This document shows, piece after piece, positions 46,901-55,677 of a stretch of 64,000 nt of DNA. The stretch is from Emticicia sp. 21SJ11W-3 (GTDB lineage: Bacteria > Bacteroidota > Bacteroidia > Cytophagales > Spirosomataceae): positions 496,001-560,000 of the forward strand of contig NZ_CP092074.1 in assembly GCF_024138715.1 (NCBI RefSeq), read 5' to 3'. Numbering within the stretch: the stretch's first letter is position 1; each line of letters opens with the position of its first letter. Below the pieces are notes generated by a model that was not told where the DNA came from, did not search any database, and worked only from the letters and a program-made list of their open reading frames with translations. A program made the position numbers and the translations under genes.

Positions 46901-47052
46901 CCAGCCAGAACCTGCTCACTTTTACCAAGTATAGCGGCTATGACCCTGAGATTGCCTCAAGAAACGGTAACCTGCTTACCAATGGGGTAGATTACGGTAT
47001 GTACCCTCAGGCGCGCACGCTTACTATTGGTTTAAACCTTGGTTTTAATTAA
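43921..47052 (+). CDS. SusC/RagA-family TonB-dependent outer-membrane transporter
   Basis: This 1043-residue barrel imports oligosaccharides with TonB energy. It has a long signal (LRLLLFFLMSLFSVGSLMAQ-like), a carboxypeptidase-D regulatory domain (VRGVVKNENGEAFQGVNVVI near 38), a TonB-plug region with VVVGYGTQKKSSLTGAVSS near 118 and VLKDASASAIYGSRAANGVV near 216. A 22-strand barrel follows, ending YPQARTLTIGLNLGFN. Its SusD partner follows by 33 bases. Two copies of the PUL operator lie in its upstream region, so it is likely repressed without the substrate. Confidence 0.97.
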   Translation: MKVNNYKPTIQRGLSRKSIRLLLFFLMSLFSVGSLMAQVRGVVKNENGEAFQGVNVVIKGETKGTVTDAAGRYEIKASSESVLIFSFLGYKPAEIRVGNQREINVTLDVDAGLMEEIVVVGYGTQKKSSLTGAVSSITNKELATQPVISATQAMQGRVAGVSIVNNSSPGAEPTVRIRGVGSISLNPNPLYVIDGVPAGGLNTIAPNDIESIEVLKDASASAIYGSRAANGVVLITTKKGKAGKLTISLDSYVGTQSAWKTLDLLNSEQYIKYGTALLSASGQPIPGRFSAMNTPIYEGATTTFAQTQTNWQDVMFKNGPIHNNQLSLAGGTEKSKFYLSLGNFKQEGILPFTEYGRQSIRLNSDHSISKYISIGQTMMVTQDKRIAERDAGGRSMVMNIMRMVPYWPVSDPTKLGGYSTTAQGLDATDPENPMRIAVQEQKDQIDRSFKMLGTVYAEVKFTNWLRYKFTMGGDYSSSIFNGFVPIYNDGNRSRQTAELTQNRGQYFSTILTNQLTFDKTFGKHYVNATAVLERQDATFKSINLTGQRPDNNIKEIQGAANINGNTSSSENTLLSYVGRLNYEYNSKYLLSATVRRDGSSKFAPGNKWGTFPSVSLGWRISEEAFMKDIVAINELKLRGSVGVTGYNSIGDYDWQPLISANNTNYSFGNASQLGSYFNSLGNTGLSWEETTMKNLGLDLSLFSNKVSISTEIYSRKTDGLLLRVPLPDSEGYSNSPLANVGSMENRGFELSLGYHIDKKDFKSTITGTFDLVRNKVLSLDTPNATINAGNNADFGGFDITRTEAGSSLQSFYGWQVEKIFQNEGEIAAANGADGNSGTPYQNEATKPGDIKFRDLNNDGKIDANDRTYLGSYLPKFSYGLNYSGTYKNFDFSLFFQGVQGNKIYNGTKVIGQGMLRLFNATTDVLNAWTPSNTNTDVPRAVSGDPNQNARTSDRFIEDGSYLRLKNLTVGYTIPSDKISKLTNNVLTRARIYFTSQNLLTFTKYSGYDPEIASRNGNLLTNGVDYGMYPQARTLTIGLNLGFN

Positions 47053-47085
47053 GAAATTGCCAAAAAAGATTTAAAATACTTCGAA

Positions 47086-48636
47086 ATGAAAAAAACAGTA
47101 TTGTTATCAGGTTTATTAGGCCTGGCCACCGTGATGAGTTGTAATGACTCTGTTTTGGACAAGGTAAATCCGAACGGTGTAACTTTTGAGACATATTTTA
47201 CGAACGATAATGAGTTGGTAGCTGGTGTGAATGGCGCTTATGCCATTATTCAGGGTTTTGGCCTTGCAGCCCGTGAGTGGTTCTTTGTTCATGACCTGAG
47301 AGGCGATGAAATGGCCACAGGTGGCGGGCAGCTTGAAACCCCCCGTAACCAGTTACTTATTGGGGTGAACGACCCCGCTAACTCTGTTGCTAATTCAGTA
47401 TGGACAGGTTGGTTCAGAACCATCCACCGTGCCAATGTGGTGCTTGAGAGTGCCAATAAAACCACGGGGGCGTCTTTCTCTACTGCCATAAAAAACCGTG
47501 TAACCGGCGAGGCGAAGTTTTTGCGCGCCTGGGCTTATTATGAACTGGCCACCCTATGGGGCGGTGTGCCACTTTATACTGAATACGTTAAGTCTGTTGA
47601 GGGCGCCAAGGCCAGATCAAGCCAGCAAGATGTGTACAAACAGGTAATTGATGACCTTAAAGCGGCCGAAGGCCTGCTACCTGCTACCTACGCAGCCAGT
47701 GAATATGGCCGTGCCACCAAAGGTGCCGCACAGGTATTGCTTGCCCGTACTTACCTGCAACTGGGCGACTACACCAGCGCTAAAGCCGAACTTGAAAAAG
47801 TAGTGAGCTCCGGCCTTTACAAGCTGGTTGATAACTACCTTGACCTGACTAACGAGGAAGGCGAGTTTAACTCAGAATCCATCTTCGAAGTCGTGTTTTC
47901 GCCGTCTAATGGTGCCTTTAACTGGAGTGGCCCGGATGGCGACGGAACCAGTGCTCAGGAAGAAACCATCAGAACACAGGAGTATTCGCCTATTGGCTGG
48001 AGAAACCTGATACCGTCTGACAAAATGATTAACAGCTATGAAAGCACAGTTAAGGGTGATGCCAAAAACGACCCGCGCTTTGATATGTCTTTCTGGAAGG
48101 CCGGAGATAAATTCAATAACGGTAACGATGTAATGAAAGACGAAAATGTGCAGGGTAATTCGTCAAAGTTAAACGGACAAACGCTTAAAATCAGCTGGAG
48201 AAAATATTCGGTGCTTTATAAGTCAAATTCAGGATTCACCACCAGCGGTATCAATATGAGAATTATGCGCTATGCAGATGTATTGCTGATGCTGGCCGAA
48301 TGTGAGAACGAATTGGGTAATTCGACAAGGGCGATTCAGCTGATGAATCAGGTGCGTGCCAGAGCATCGGTAAATATGCCTCCTTATCCAACAGCCAATT
48401 ATCCTGTCGGTTCAAAAGCACAGGTATTTGCAGCCCTACAGCATGAGCGCTATGTAGAACTGGCTGCCGAGCAGGTGCGTAACTTTGATATTATCAGATG
48501 GCGGAAAAACAAAAAAGCCACAGCAGAACCTATTTCTTATTTTGTAGCAAGCAAGCATGAATTACTGCCTCTGCCACAAACAGAAATTGATAATAATCCG
48601 AAGATTGATCCTAAAGACCAGAATCCGGGCTATTAA
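47086..48636 (+). CDS. RagB/SusD-family nutrient-binding lipoprotein
   Basis: This 516-residue surface lipoprotein captures glycan and hands it to SusC. It has a lipobox MSC (Cys19), TPR-like helical pairs (VTGEAKFLRAWAYYELATLWG near 142 and KGAAQVLLARTYLQLGDY near 208), LMLAECENELGN and RHERYVELAAEQ-type helices, and ends in LPLPQTEIDNNP. It is complete and co-transcribed with susC. A 10-bp hairpin follows the stop, and the enzyme operon has its own promoter. Confidence 0.96.
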   Translation: MKKTVLLSGLLGLATVMSCNDSVLDKVNPNGVTFETYFTNDNELVAGVNGAYAIIQGFGLAAREWFFVHDLRGDEMATGGGQLETPRNQLLIGVNDPANSVANSVWTGWFRTIHRANVVLESANKTTGASFSTAIKNRVTGEAKFLRAWAYYELATLWGGVPLYTEYVKSVEGAKARSSQQDVYKQVIDDLKAAEGLLPATYAASEYGRATKGAAQVLLARTYLQLGDYTSAKAELEKVVSSGLYKLVDNYLDLTNEEGEFNSESIFEVVFSPSNGAFNWSGPDGDGTSAQEETIRTQEYSPIGWRNLIPSDKMINSYESTVKGDAKNDPRFDMSFWKAGDKFNNGNDVMKDENVQGNSSKLNGQTLKISWRKYSVLYKSNSGFTTSGINMRIMRYADVLLMLAECENELGNSTRAIQLMNQVRARASVNMPPYPTANYPVGSKAQVFAALQHERYVELAAEQVRNFDIIRWRKNKKATAEPISYFVASKHELLPLPQTEIDNNPKIDPKDQNPGY

Positions 48637-48648
48637 TGCAAAGCCTGA

Positions 48649-48676
48649 GAATAGACCGTTGAAAGGCGGTCTATTC
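48649..48676 (+). terminator. hairpin after susD
   Basis: GAATAGACCG pairs perfectly with CGGTCTATTC over an 8-base loop, 12 bases after the susD stop. The T-run is weak, so partial termination is likely. Confidence 0.5.
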
Positions 48677-48865
48677 TTACCTGATTGATGTGATAGCCGT
48701 GTAAACACTTGGGCGATGCTACCCAAAACAATTTTTGCCTGATTTTCAATTATTTAAAGTTTTTCCGACTCCGTACAAAAAAGCCCTCTTCAGTGAAATG
48801 GTAGTGCTGGCAGATGACCAGGCAAAATTAAAAATGTAAAATTAATTCTTTTTTTTCTACAAAAA

Positions 48866-48896
48866 TTTGGCTGAGCAGTATTAATAAGTATATTTG
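48866..48896 (+). promoter_or_regulatory. promoter of the PUL enzyme operon
   Basis: TTTG (48866-48869), 19 bases, TATATTTG (48889-48896): an exact match to both boxes. The predicted start is near 48903, giving a 75-base leader to the GH95 gene. Confidence 0.75.
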
Positions 48897-48912
48897 TGTA
48901 TAAATGACACAT
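48894..48912. promoter_or_regulatory. PUL operator copy C, overlapping the promoter
   Basis: TTGTGT-ATAAATG-ACACAT shares TGACACATAT with copies A and B. It starts inside the -7 box and covers the predicted transcription start, the classical repressor position. Confidence 0.72.
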
Positions 48913-48977
48913 ATTCAATCCAAGTAAAAATTACACGTCTGAATCCAGATAATTTCTATTGACTACTATCCATTCTA

Positions 48978-51434
48978 ATGAAAAAAAAACTACTCATTAT
49001 CCTGTTCATTTTCGGAAAAGGAATAGCATCCGGGCAGGTTCCTTTAAAACTTTGGTATAAGCAGCCATCCGGCAATACCTGGGAAAACGCACTACCTATT
49101 GGTAATGGGCGCCAGGGTGCCATGATATACGGCAATGTGGAGAAAGAAATCATTCAGTTGAACGAACATACAGTATGGAGTGGAAGCCCTAACAGAAACG
49201 ATAACCCACTGGCGCTTGAGAACCTGGCAGAAATAAGAAGGCTGATTTTTGATGGTAAGCACAAGGAAGCAGAGAATCTGGCCAACAAAGCCATTATTAC
49301 CAGGAAATCGCACGGACAAAAGTTTGAACCCGTAGGCAGCCTCAACCTTTTGTTTGAGGGGCATGAAAAATATACAGATTATAACCGCGAACTAGACATC
49401 GAAAAGGCCATTGCCAAAACCAGTTATAAGGTAGGCGAGGTGGTCTATACCCGGGAGGCATTTGCTTCACTGACCGACAGGGTTATTGTAATGAGAATCT
49501 CGGCCAGCAAGGCAGGCCAGTTGTCATTTACGGCAGGGTATTCGTCTCCGCAAAAAAGAAAAACCGTTGCCACCACCACAAACCGCGAACTAACCATAGC
49601 AGGTACAACCAATGACCACGAAACCGTAAAAGGACTGGTTAACTTTAAGGGTATTACCCGTATTCAGCCGGAGGGGGGGCATCTGACACTAACCGATAGT
49701 ACCCTGACCTTGACAGGCGCCAATGCGGCGGTTATCTTTATTTCAGTTGCTACTAATTTTAATAATTATCAGGACATCAGCGGTGACCAGAACAGCCGCG
49801 CCACCGAGTATATGAACAAGGCCGGCAGCAAAACCTATGCCGCCCTGCTCAATGCCCACGTAGCGGCATATCAGAAATTCTTCAATCGGGTAAAACTTGA
49901 TTTAGGTACTACGCCTGCCGCTCAGGCGCCTACCAACGAACGCCTCCGCAACTTCAGAAACGTAAACGACCCCCACCTGGTAACCCTGTACTATCAGTAT
50001 GGTCGCTACCTCTTGATATCTTCATCTCAACCCGGCGGGCAGCCGGCTAATCTGCAGGGTATCTGGAACCACCGTGTCAACCCACCCTGGGACAGCAAGT
50101 ATACCATCAATATCAATGCTGAGATGAATTACTGGCCGGCCGAAAAAACAAACCTTTCAGAGCTGCATGAGCCGTTCCTGACCATGGTTAAAGAACTGGC
50201 AGTAACAGGCCGAGAAACAGCCAGAAGCATGTATGGAGCCAGAGGGTGGATGGCCCATCACAATACAGACATCTGGCGGGCCACCGGCGCCATAGACGGG
50301 GCTTTCTGGGGTATGTGGACCGCAGGCGGCGGCTGGGTAAGTCAGCATCTGTGGGAGCATTACCTCTACACCGGCGACAAAACCTTTCTGGCGTCGGTAT
50401 ATCCGGTTCTGAAAGATGCCGCTTTGTTTTATGTTGATTTTCTGGTTGAGCACCCCAAATACAAATGGCTGGTGGTGAATCCGGGTAATTCGCCTGAAAA
50501 CGCTCCGGCTGCCCACGGCGGCTCATCTCTGGATGCCGGCACAACTATGGACAACCAGATAGTAATGGATGTACTCAACAACGCCATCAGGGCAGCCGGT
50601 TTGTTAAATAAAGACAAGTCGCTGGTAGATACCCTTTTGCAGGTAAGAAGCAGGCTGGCGCCGATGCAGGTTGGCAAGCATAATCAGTTGCAGGAATGGC
50701 TGGACGATGTAGACGACCCCAACGACCATCACCGCCATGTTTCTCATTTGTATGGCTTGTATCCTTCCAACCAGATTTCGGCTTACCGTACACCCGAATT
50801 GTTTGCAGCCTCAAAGAACACACTTATACAAAGGGGCGATGTGTCTACCGGTTGGAGCATGGGCTGGAAAGTAAACTGGTGGGCCAAATTGCAGGACGGC
50901 AACCATGCCTATTCTCTGATTCAGAATCAACTTACACCTTTGGGAACCAATAAAGACGGTGGCGGTACTTACAATAATCTGTTTGATGCCCACCCGCCTT
51001 TTCAGATAGACGGAAACTTTGGCTGTACCTCAGGCATTACCGAAATGCTGATGCAGAGCTCAGACGGTGCCGTTCATGTATTGCCTGCCCTGCCGGATGT
51101 ATGGCAAACAGGCAGTATTGCAGGCCTGCGAACCAGAGGGGGTTTCGAGCTTGTAGAAATGAAATGGGAAAAAGGCAAAATAACCAGGCTAACGGTAAAA
51201 TCTACCTTAGGTGGCAACCTTCGCTTGCGCCTGCCTAATGATGTGCAATTGGCTGGTGGAAAAATACTTAAACCGGCCGTTGGTAAAAACCCTAATCCAT
51301 TTTTCGAGGTGGACGATACCCCAAAGGCTATTATTTCCGGGCAATCGACCATCCAGCCGCTGATTCTGAAAGAGACCAGATTATTTGATATATCCACCCG
51401 GAAAGGACAAACCATTGAACTAACCGGATTGTAA
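48978..51434 (+). CDS. GH95 alpha-L-fucosidase/alpha-L-galactosidase
   Basis: This 818-residue exported inverting glycosidase begins with the GH95 start LWYKQPSGNTWENALPIGNG, GAMIYGN and NEHTVWSGSP. The central (alpha/alpha)6 barrel has LQGIWNHRVNPPWDSKYTIN and NINAEMNYW, whose asparagines (378 and 380) match the spacing of the known catalytic Asn pair in Bifidobacterium AfcA. WVVNPGNSPEN and the substrate-site DGNFGCTSGITEML follow. The length is typical. Fucose or L-galactose on xylan, xyloglucan or pectin side chains are all possible substrates. It is the first enzyme gene under the operator-controlled promoter. Confidence 0.94.
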   Translation: MKKKLLIILFIFGKGIASGQVPLKLWYKQPSGNTWENALPIGNGRQGAMIYGNVEKEIIQLNEHTVWSGSPNRNDNPLALENLAEIRRLIFDGKHKEAENLANKAIITRKSHGQKFEPVGSLNLLFEGHEKYTDYNRELDIEKAIAKTSYKVGEVVYTREAFASLTDRVIVMRISASKAGQLSFTAGYSSPQKRKTVATTTNRELTIAGTTNDHETVKGLVNFKGITRIQPEGGHLTLTDSTLTLTGANAAVIFISVATNFNNYQDISGDQNSRATEYMNKAGSKTYAALLNAHVAAYQKFFNRVKLDLGTTPAAQAPTNERLRNFRNVNDPHLVTLYYQYGRYLLISSSQPGGQPANLQGIWNHRVNPPWDSKYTININAEMNYWPAEKTNLSELHEPFLTMVKELAVTGRETARSMYGARGWMAHHNTDIWRATGAIDGAFWGMWTAGGGWVSQHLWEHYLYTGDKTFLASVYPVLKDAALFYVDFLVEHPKYKWLVVNPGNSPENAPAAHGGSSLDAGTTMDNQIVMDVLNNAIRAAGLLNKDKSLVDTLLQVRSRLAPMQVGKHNQLQEWLDDVDDPNDHHRHVSHLYGLYPSNQISAYRTPELFAASKNTLIQRGDVSTGWSMGWKVNWWAKLQDGNHAYSLIQNQLTPLGTNKDGGGTYNNLFDAHPPFQIDGNFGCTSGITEMLMQSSDGAVHVLPALPDVWQTGSIAGLRTRGGFELVEMKWEKGKITRLTVKSTLGGNLRLRLPNDVQLAGGKILKPAVGKNPNPFFEVDDTPKAIISGQSTIQPLILKETRLFDISTRKGQTIELTGL

Positions 51435-51456
51435 ACCAAAATTTAAAATCACAAAA

Positions 51457-53136
51457 ATGAAGACCCTTGTTTCCAGGCTTTTAATGATTACGCTTTTATG
51501 CCTGACCATCAGCTTTGCTCAATCACAAACCATCATAGTAAATCCTATTCTTACCGGGTTTTATCCTGACCCGAGTATAGTAAAGGTAGGGCCGGATTAT
51601 TACATCGTCAATTCAACGTTTTCCTATTTTCCGGGTCTGCCCATTATGCACAGCAAAGACCTGAAAAACTGGAAACAGATAGGAAATGTGATTGACCGCC
51701 CGTCTCAACTTGATTTTATGGGCGAACGCATGACCCGTGGCTTGTTTGCACCGGCCATCAGCTATTATAAAGGTACTTTTTATGTTACCTGCACCGACAT
51801 AGACCATGACGGCAACTTTGTGGTAACGGCCAAAAATCCGGCAGGCCCCTGGAGCAATCCGGTGAAGATTCCGCAAGTGCGAGGTATTGATCCGTCTATC
51901 TACTTTGATGAAGAAACCGACAAAGCCTATATCATTTATAACAGCGATGCCCCAGACAGAAAACCCCTGTATTCAGGCCATAGAACAATCAGGATGTATG
52001 AATTTGATTATCAGAATCTGAAGGTGGTGGGCGAAGAAAAACAACTGGTAAACGGCGGTGTAGATCTTTCTAAAAAACCTGTCTGGATAGAAGGTCCGCA
52101 TATTCTGAAACGTAACGGATGGTATTATTTATATGCAGCCGAAGGGGGTACCTCTGTTAACCACTCTGAAGTGGTGCTACGCAGTAAATCAGTATGGGGG
52201 CCTTACATACCCTTTGAAGGAAACCCGATTTTAACCCAGAGAGAATTACCTGCCAACAGGCCTTACCCGATCACATCAGCAGGCCATGCACAGTTTGTTG
52301 AAGGCCCAGATGGCAAAATGTACAGCATTTTTCTGGCCGTGCGCCCTTATGAGGGAGATTATTACAATACGGGTCGCGAAACCTTCATCGCCCCGGTTAC
52401 CTGGAAAGACGATTGGCCGATGATTGAACATGGCGAAAAGGCCATTCCGTACAGCTATAAAATAGGCATTAAAGAAATAAAACACAAAGGTGGTTTACCG
52501 CAATCGGGTAATTTTCAGTACACCATAACTTTTGACAAAGGACTAGACTACTCATGGCTGTTTATGCGTACGGTTGACAGCAGCGCTTTCAAAACCTCAA
52601 AGGCCACCGGTTTAACCCTGAAACTAAAACCAGAAACGATTTCAGAACTCGGTAATCCTGCTTTTGTGGGCAGACGCCAGCAGCACCTGAATAGTACTGC
52701 CGAAACACAGTTGAGCTTTACGCCCGGGTCTGATAAAGAAAAAGCAGGGCTGGTGATTTTTCAGGACGAACGCCATTATTACTTCATTGCGCAATCAAAA
52801 AATGAAGGCAAAGATGTAATTCAGCTTTATAAAAGCCAGCCGAAAGGGAAATCGACCGATTTAATAACCGAAGTTCCGCTGACCACCAATACAGGCAAAG
52901 TGTTTTTCAGAATCACCTCTGCCGGTGCAGACTACGGCTTTTACTACTCAACAGATGCGAAAAACTGGCAATTGCTAAAAGACAAAGTAGATGGTAAATT
53001 CCTGAGTACCAAAGAGGCGGGTAGTTTCATTGGCTGTGTGTTTGGCTTGTATGCCACCTCAACTGGTGAAAGCTCAGTGAACAGCGCTTCTTTCAGGTTT
53101 TTCAAATACAGTGGTAATGACCCCATGCTGAAATGA
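51457..53136 (+). CDS. GH43 family beta-xylosidase/arabinofuranosidase-like, with C-terminal beta-sandwich
   Basis: This 559-residue exported enzyme has a five-blade propeller with the three acidic residues in FYPDPS (Asp38), RGIDPSIYFD (Asp near 148) and WIEGPHILKRNG (Glu near 212). A C-terminal beta-sandwich (about 345-559) contains QLSFTPGSDKEKAGLVIFQD and SVNSASFRFFKY. This order fits GH43 subfamilies of exo-acting beta-xylosidases that trim xylo-oligosaccharides. Its last bases overlap the next GH43 gene by four, so they are translated together. Confidence 0.93.
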   Translation: MKTLVSRLLMITLLCLTISFAQSQTIIVNPILTGFYPDPSIVKVGPDYYIVNSTFSYFPGLPIMHSKDLKNWKQIGNVIDRPSQLDFMGERMTRGLFAPAISYYKGTFYVTCTDIDHDGNFVVTAKNPAGPWSNPVKIPQVRGIDPSIYFDEETDKAYIIYNSDAPDRKPLYSGHRTIRMYEFDYQNLKVVGEEKQLVNGGVDLSKKPVWIEGPHILKRNGWYYLYAAEGGTSVNHSEVVLRSKSVWGPYIPFEGNPILTQRELPANRPYPITSAGHAQFVEGPDGKMYSIFLAVRPYEGDYYNTGRETFIAPVTWKDDWPMIEHGEKAIPYSYKIGIKEIKHKGGLPQSGNFQYTITFDKGLDYSWLFMRTVDSSAFKTSKATGLTLKLKPETISELGNPAFVGRRQQHLNSTAETQLSFTPGSDKEKAGLVIFQDERHYYFIAQSKNEGKDVIQLYKSQPKGKSTDLITEVPLTTNTGKVFFRITSAGADYGFYYSTDAKNWQLLKDKVDGKFLSTKEAGSFIGCVFGLYATSTGESSVNSASFRFFKYSGNDPMLK

Positions 53137-54710
53137 AAAGACTAGTACAAATATGGGTAACATGCCTGGCTCTGGGTATTATACCTAGCGTACAGGCTCA
53201 GGTAAGTAAGGCAAGAAACCCGATTATTTATGCCGATGTGCCAGACATGGCCATGATACGTGTAGGCAAGAATTACTACATGAGCAGCACCACCATGCAC
53301 ATGAGCCCGGGGGTTCCGCTGATGAAGTCCACCGATTTAGTGAACTGGCAGATGATGGGCTATGTATATGACACCCTGGCCAATATTCCGGCTTTGAATC
53401 TGACAGATGGCAAGGGTACTTACGGGCGGGGTTCGTGGGCAAGCTGTATCAGGTATCATCAGGGTATCTATTATGTTACCACTTTTGCGCAAACAACCGG
53501 CAAAACGCATATTTATAGCACCAGAAATATAGAAAAAGGCCCCTGGAAAGAGGTGTCATTTGCACCAAGTCTGCACGACCACAGCTTGTTTTTTGATGAC
53601 GACGGCCGGGTGTACATGGTTTACGGAAACGGTAAACTGAGTATCATAGAGCTGAATGCCGATGTGTCCGGCCTTAAAAAAGGGGGCATTAACCAGACAC
53701 TTATTGAAAATGCCAATGCCCCTGCTGGCGATAAAATTATGCTTGGTGCCGAGGGCTCGCAGTTGTTCAAGGTAAACGGTAAGTACTACCTTTTTAATAT
53801 TGTATGGCCCCGGGGTGGCATGCGTACGGTACTGGTTCACCGGGCTGATACAATTACCGGCCCGTGGGAAGGGCGCGTGGCCTTGCAGGATTTGGGTGTG
53901 GCCCAGGGCGGCCTGATAGATACGCCCGACGGCCGCTGGTTTGCCTACCTGTTCCGTGATTTTGGTGGAGTGGGGCGGATTCCGTATCTGGTGCCTGTCA
54001 AATGGGAAGACGGCTGGCCGGTGCTGGGCGAAAACGGCAAAGTACCGGAAACGCTGGACTTACCGGCAGGAAAGGGGCTGATTCCCGGAATAGTGCATTC
54101 AGATGAGTTTACACGCAAAAAAGGTGAGCCTGCCTTGCCTTTGGTCTGGCAATGGAACCACAACCCCGATAATACCTTGTGGTCGGTAACTGACCGCAAA
54201 GGTTTTTTAAGATTAAAAACAGGTAGACTGGATACTTCTTTTGTTTTAGCACGCAATACACTTACCCAAAGAACCGTAGGGCCTGAGTCATCAGGCTCTA
54301 CTTTACTTGATGTTTCAAATCTGAAAGAAGGCGATTTCGCCGGTCTGGGCCTATTGCAGAAAAACTATGGGCTGGTGGGTGTAAAAGCTACCTCAGAAGG
54401 TAAATTACTTGTGATGATAAGTGCCAATACAGGTAAACCCGTTGAGATTGAACGTATTCCGCTTACCCGAAGTACGGTTTACCTGAAAGCCGAATGTAAT
54501 TTCAGAGACAGAAAAGATACTGCCCTTTTTTATTACAGCCTTGATGGCAAAACCTGGCAACGAATTGGCGAACCCCTGAAAATGCCTTATACCATACCCC
54601 ATTTTATGGGCTACCGATTCGGGCTTTTTAATTATGCTACTAAGCAGCCAGGCGGCTTTGCCGACTTTGATTTTTTCAGGATCACAGATACTATTTCAAG
54701 CAATCCATAA
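53133..54710 (+). CDS. second GH43 family enzyme
   Basis: This 525-residue exported GH43 has a different subgroup pattern from its neighbour. It shows NPIIYADVPDMAMIR near residue 29 (base Asp38 likely), HDHSLFFDDDGRVYMVYG near 148 (Asp) and LGAEGSQLFKVNGKYYLFN near 206 (catalytic Glu). A C-terminal sandwich has LLDVSNLKEGDFAGLGLLQ. Its ATG overlaps the upstream stop (ATGA). Two GH43 subtypes side by side imply two linkages in the same substrate, such as xylose and arabinose. The propeller is complete and the gene is part of the PUL enzyme operon. Confidence 0.92.
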   Translation: MKRLVQIWVTCLALGIIPSVQAQVSKARNPIIYADVPDMAMIRVGKNYYMSSTTMHMSPGVPLMKSTDLVNWQMMGYVYDTLANIPALNLTDGKGTYGRGSWASCIRYHQGIYYVTTFAQTTGKTHIYSTRNIEKGPWKEVSFAPSLHDHSLFFDDDGRVYMVYGNGKLSIIELNADVSGLKKGGINQTLIENANAPAGDKIMLGAEGSQLFKVNGKYYLFNIVWPRGGMRTVLVHRADTITGPWEGRVALQDLGVAQGGLIDTPDGRWFAYLFRDFGGVGRIPYLVPVKWEDGWPVLGENGKVPETLDLPAGKGLIPGIVHSDEFTRKKGEPALPLVWQWNHNPDNTLWSVTDRKGFLRLKTGRLDTSFVLARNTLTQRTVGPESSGSTLLDVSNLKEGDFAGLGLLQKNYGLVGVKATSEGKLLVMISANTGKPVEIERIPLTRSTVYLKAECNFRDRKDTALFYYSLDGKTWQRIGEPLKMPYTIPHFMGYRFGLFNYATKQPGGFADFDFFRITDTISSNP

Positions 54711-54732
54711 ACCGTATGGCCTCTTTAAAACT

Positions 54733-55581
54733 ATGAAAAATGTCTTTGTTTACCTGCTGATTTCTGCTTCCCTGCTGGCAGGGCAGGTTTGTGTGGCTCA
54801 GAACCCCAACTTTCATATCTACCTCTGCATAGGTCAGTCAAATATGGAAGGTGCCGGGCGCATTGAAGCACAGGATACCCTAACTATTGACCCCCGCTTT
54901 AAAATACTGGAAGCCGTAGATTGCCCCCAGATTAACCGCGCAAAAGGGCAGTGGTATACAGCCAAACCGCCATTGTGCCGCTGCAGAACAGGGCTTTCGC
55001 CAGCTGATTACTTTGGCCGTGCCATGCTTGAAACCATGCCCAATGAGCAATCGCTCGGGCTCGTACATGTTGCCGTGGCAGGTAGCAAACTTGAAATTTT
55101 TGATAAAGTAAAGTATAAGGCTTATCTGGATTCATCCGCCAAAGAAAAACCCTGGATGATTAATATGGCCAAAGAATATGGCGGCAACCCGTACGAAAGG
55201 CTGATTGAAATGGCCAGAATTGCCCAGAAATCGGGCGTTATTAAAGGCATTCTGTTGCATCAGGGAGAGTCAAACACCGGCGACAAAACCTGGCCCGCAC
55301 AGGTAAAGAAACTGTATGACGATATTCTGGCCGATTTGAACCTGGCTCCAAACTCTATTCCTCTGCTTGCCGGAGAGGTGGTGGGTGCAGACCAGGGCGG
55401 TAAATGTGCCAGCATGAACGAAATTATAGCTACGCTGCCTCAAACTCTGCCAAAAGCCGTCGTTGTTTCGTCAAAAGGCCTGCCTGCAGTGCCAGACAAA
55501 CTGCATTTCAGCAGTGAGGGGGTGCGAGATTTCGGCAAGAGGTACGCTGCGGCTCTACTGGTTGCTGAAGGAAGAAAATAA
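54733..55581 (+). CDS. SASA/CE6-type acetylesterase
   Basis: This 282-residue exported SGNH-like esterase has the nucleophile Ser36 in CIGQSNMEGAG, a GILLHQGESNTGD segment near 173 and the C-terminal D-x-x-H pair in VPDKLHFSSEG. Family members remove acetyl groups from xylan (CE6) or sialic acids; the PUL setting favours xylan. The ATG at 54733 gives a clean signal peptide (FVYLLISASLLAGQVCVAQ); a longer frame back to 54634 overlaps the GH43 gene and is rejected. It follows the second GH43 gene by 22 bases. Confidence 0.9.
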   Translation: MKNVFVYLLISASLLAGQVCVAQNPNFHIYLCIGQSNMEGAGRIEAQDTLTIDPRFKILEAVDCPQINRAKGQWYTAKPPLCRCRTGLSPADYFGRAMLETMPNEQSLGLVHVAVAGSKLEIFDKVKYKAYLDSSAKEKPWMINMAKEYGGNPYERLIEMARIAQKSGVIKGILLHQGESNTGDKTWPAQVKKLYDDILADLNLAPNSIPLLAGEVVGADQGGKCASMNEIIATLPQTLPKAVVVSSKGLPAVPDKLHFSSEGVRDFGKRYAAALLVAEGRK

Positions 55582-55677
55582 ACGCACAAAAGACACTTTG
55601 CCAATAGATTAGATGAATTGCTGAAACTTATTTATAATAGTATTATTTTTCTAAAATCAACCTTAAATAAAACTATC

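Noticed and set aside
54634-54732. N-terminal extension of the CE6-type esterase
   Set aside because: It overlaps the GH43 gene and hides the signal peptide; the ATG at 54733 is better.
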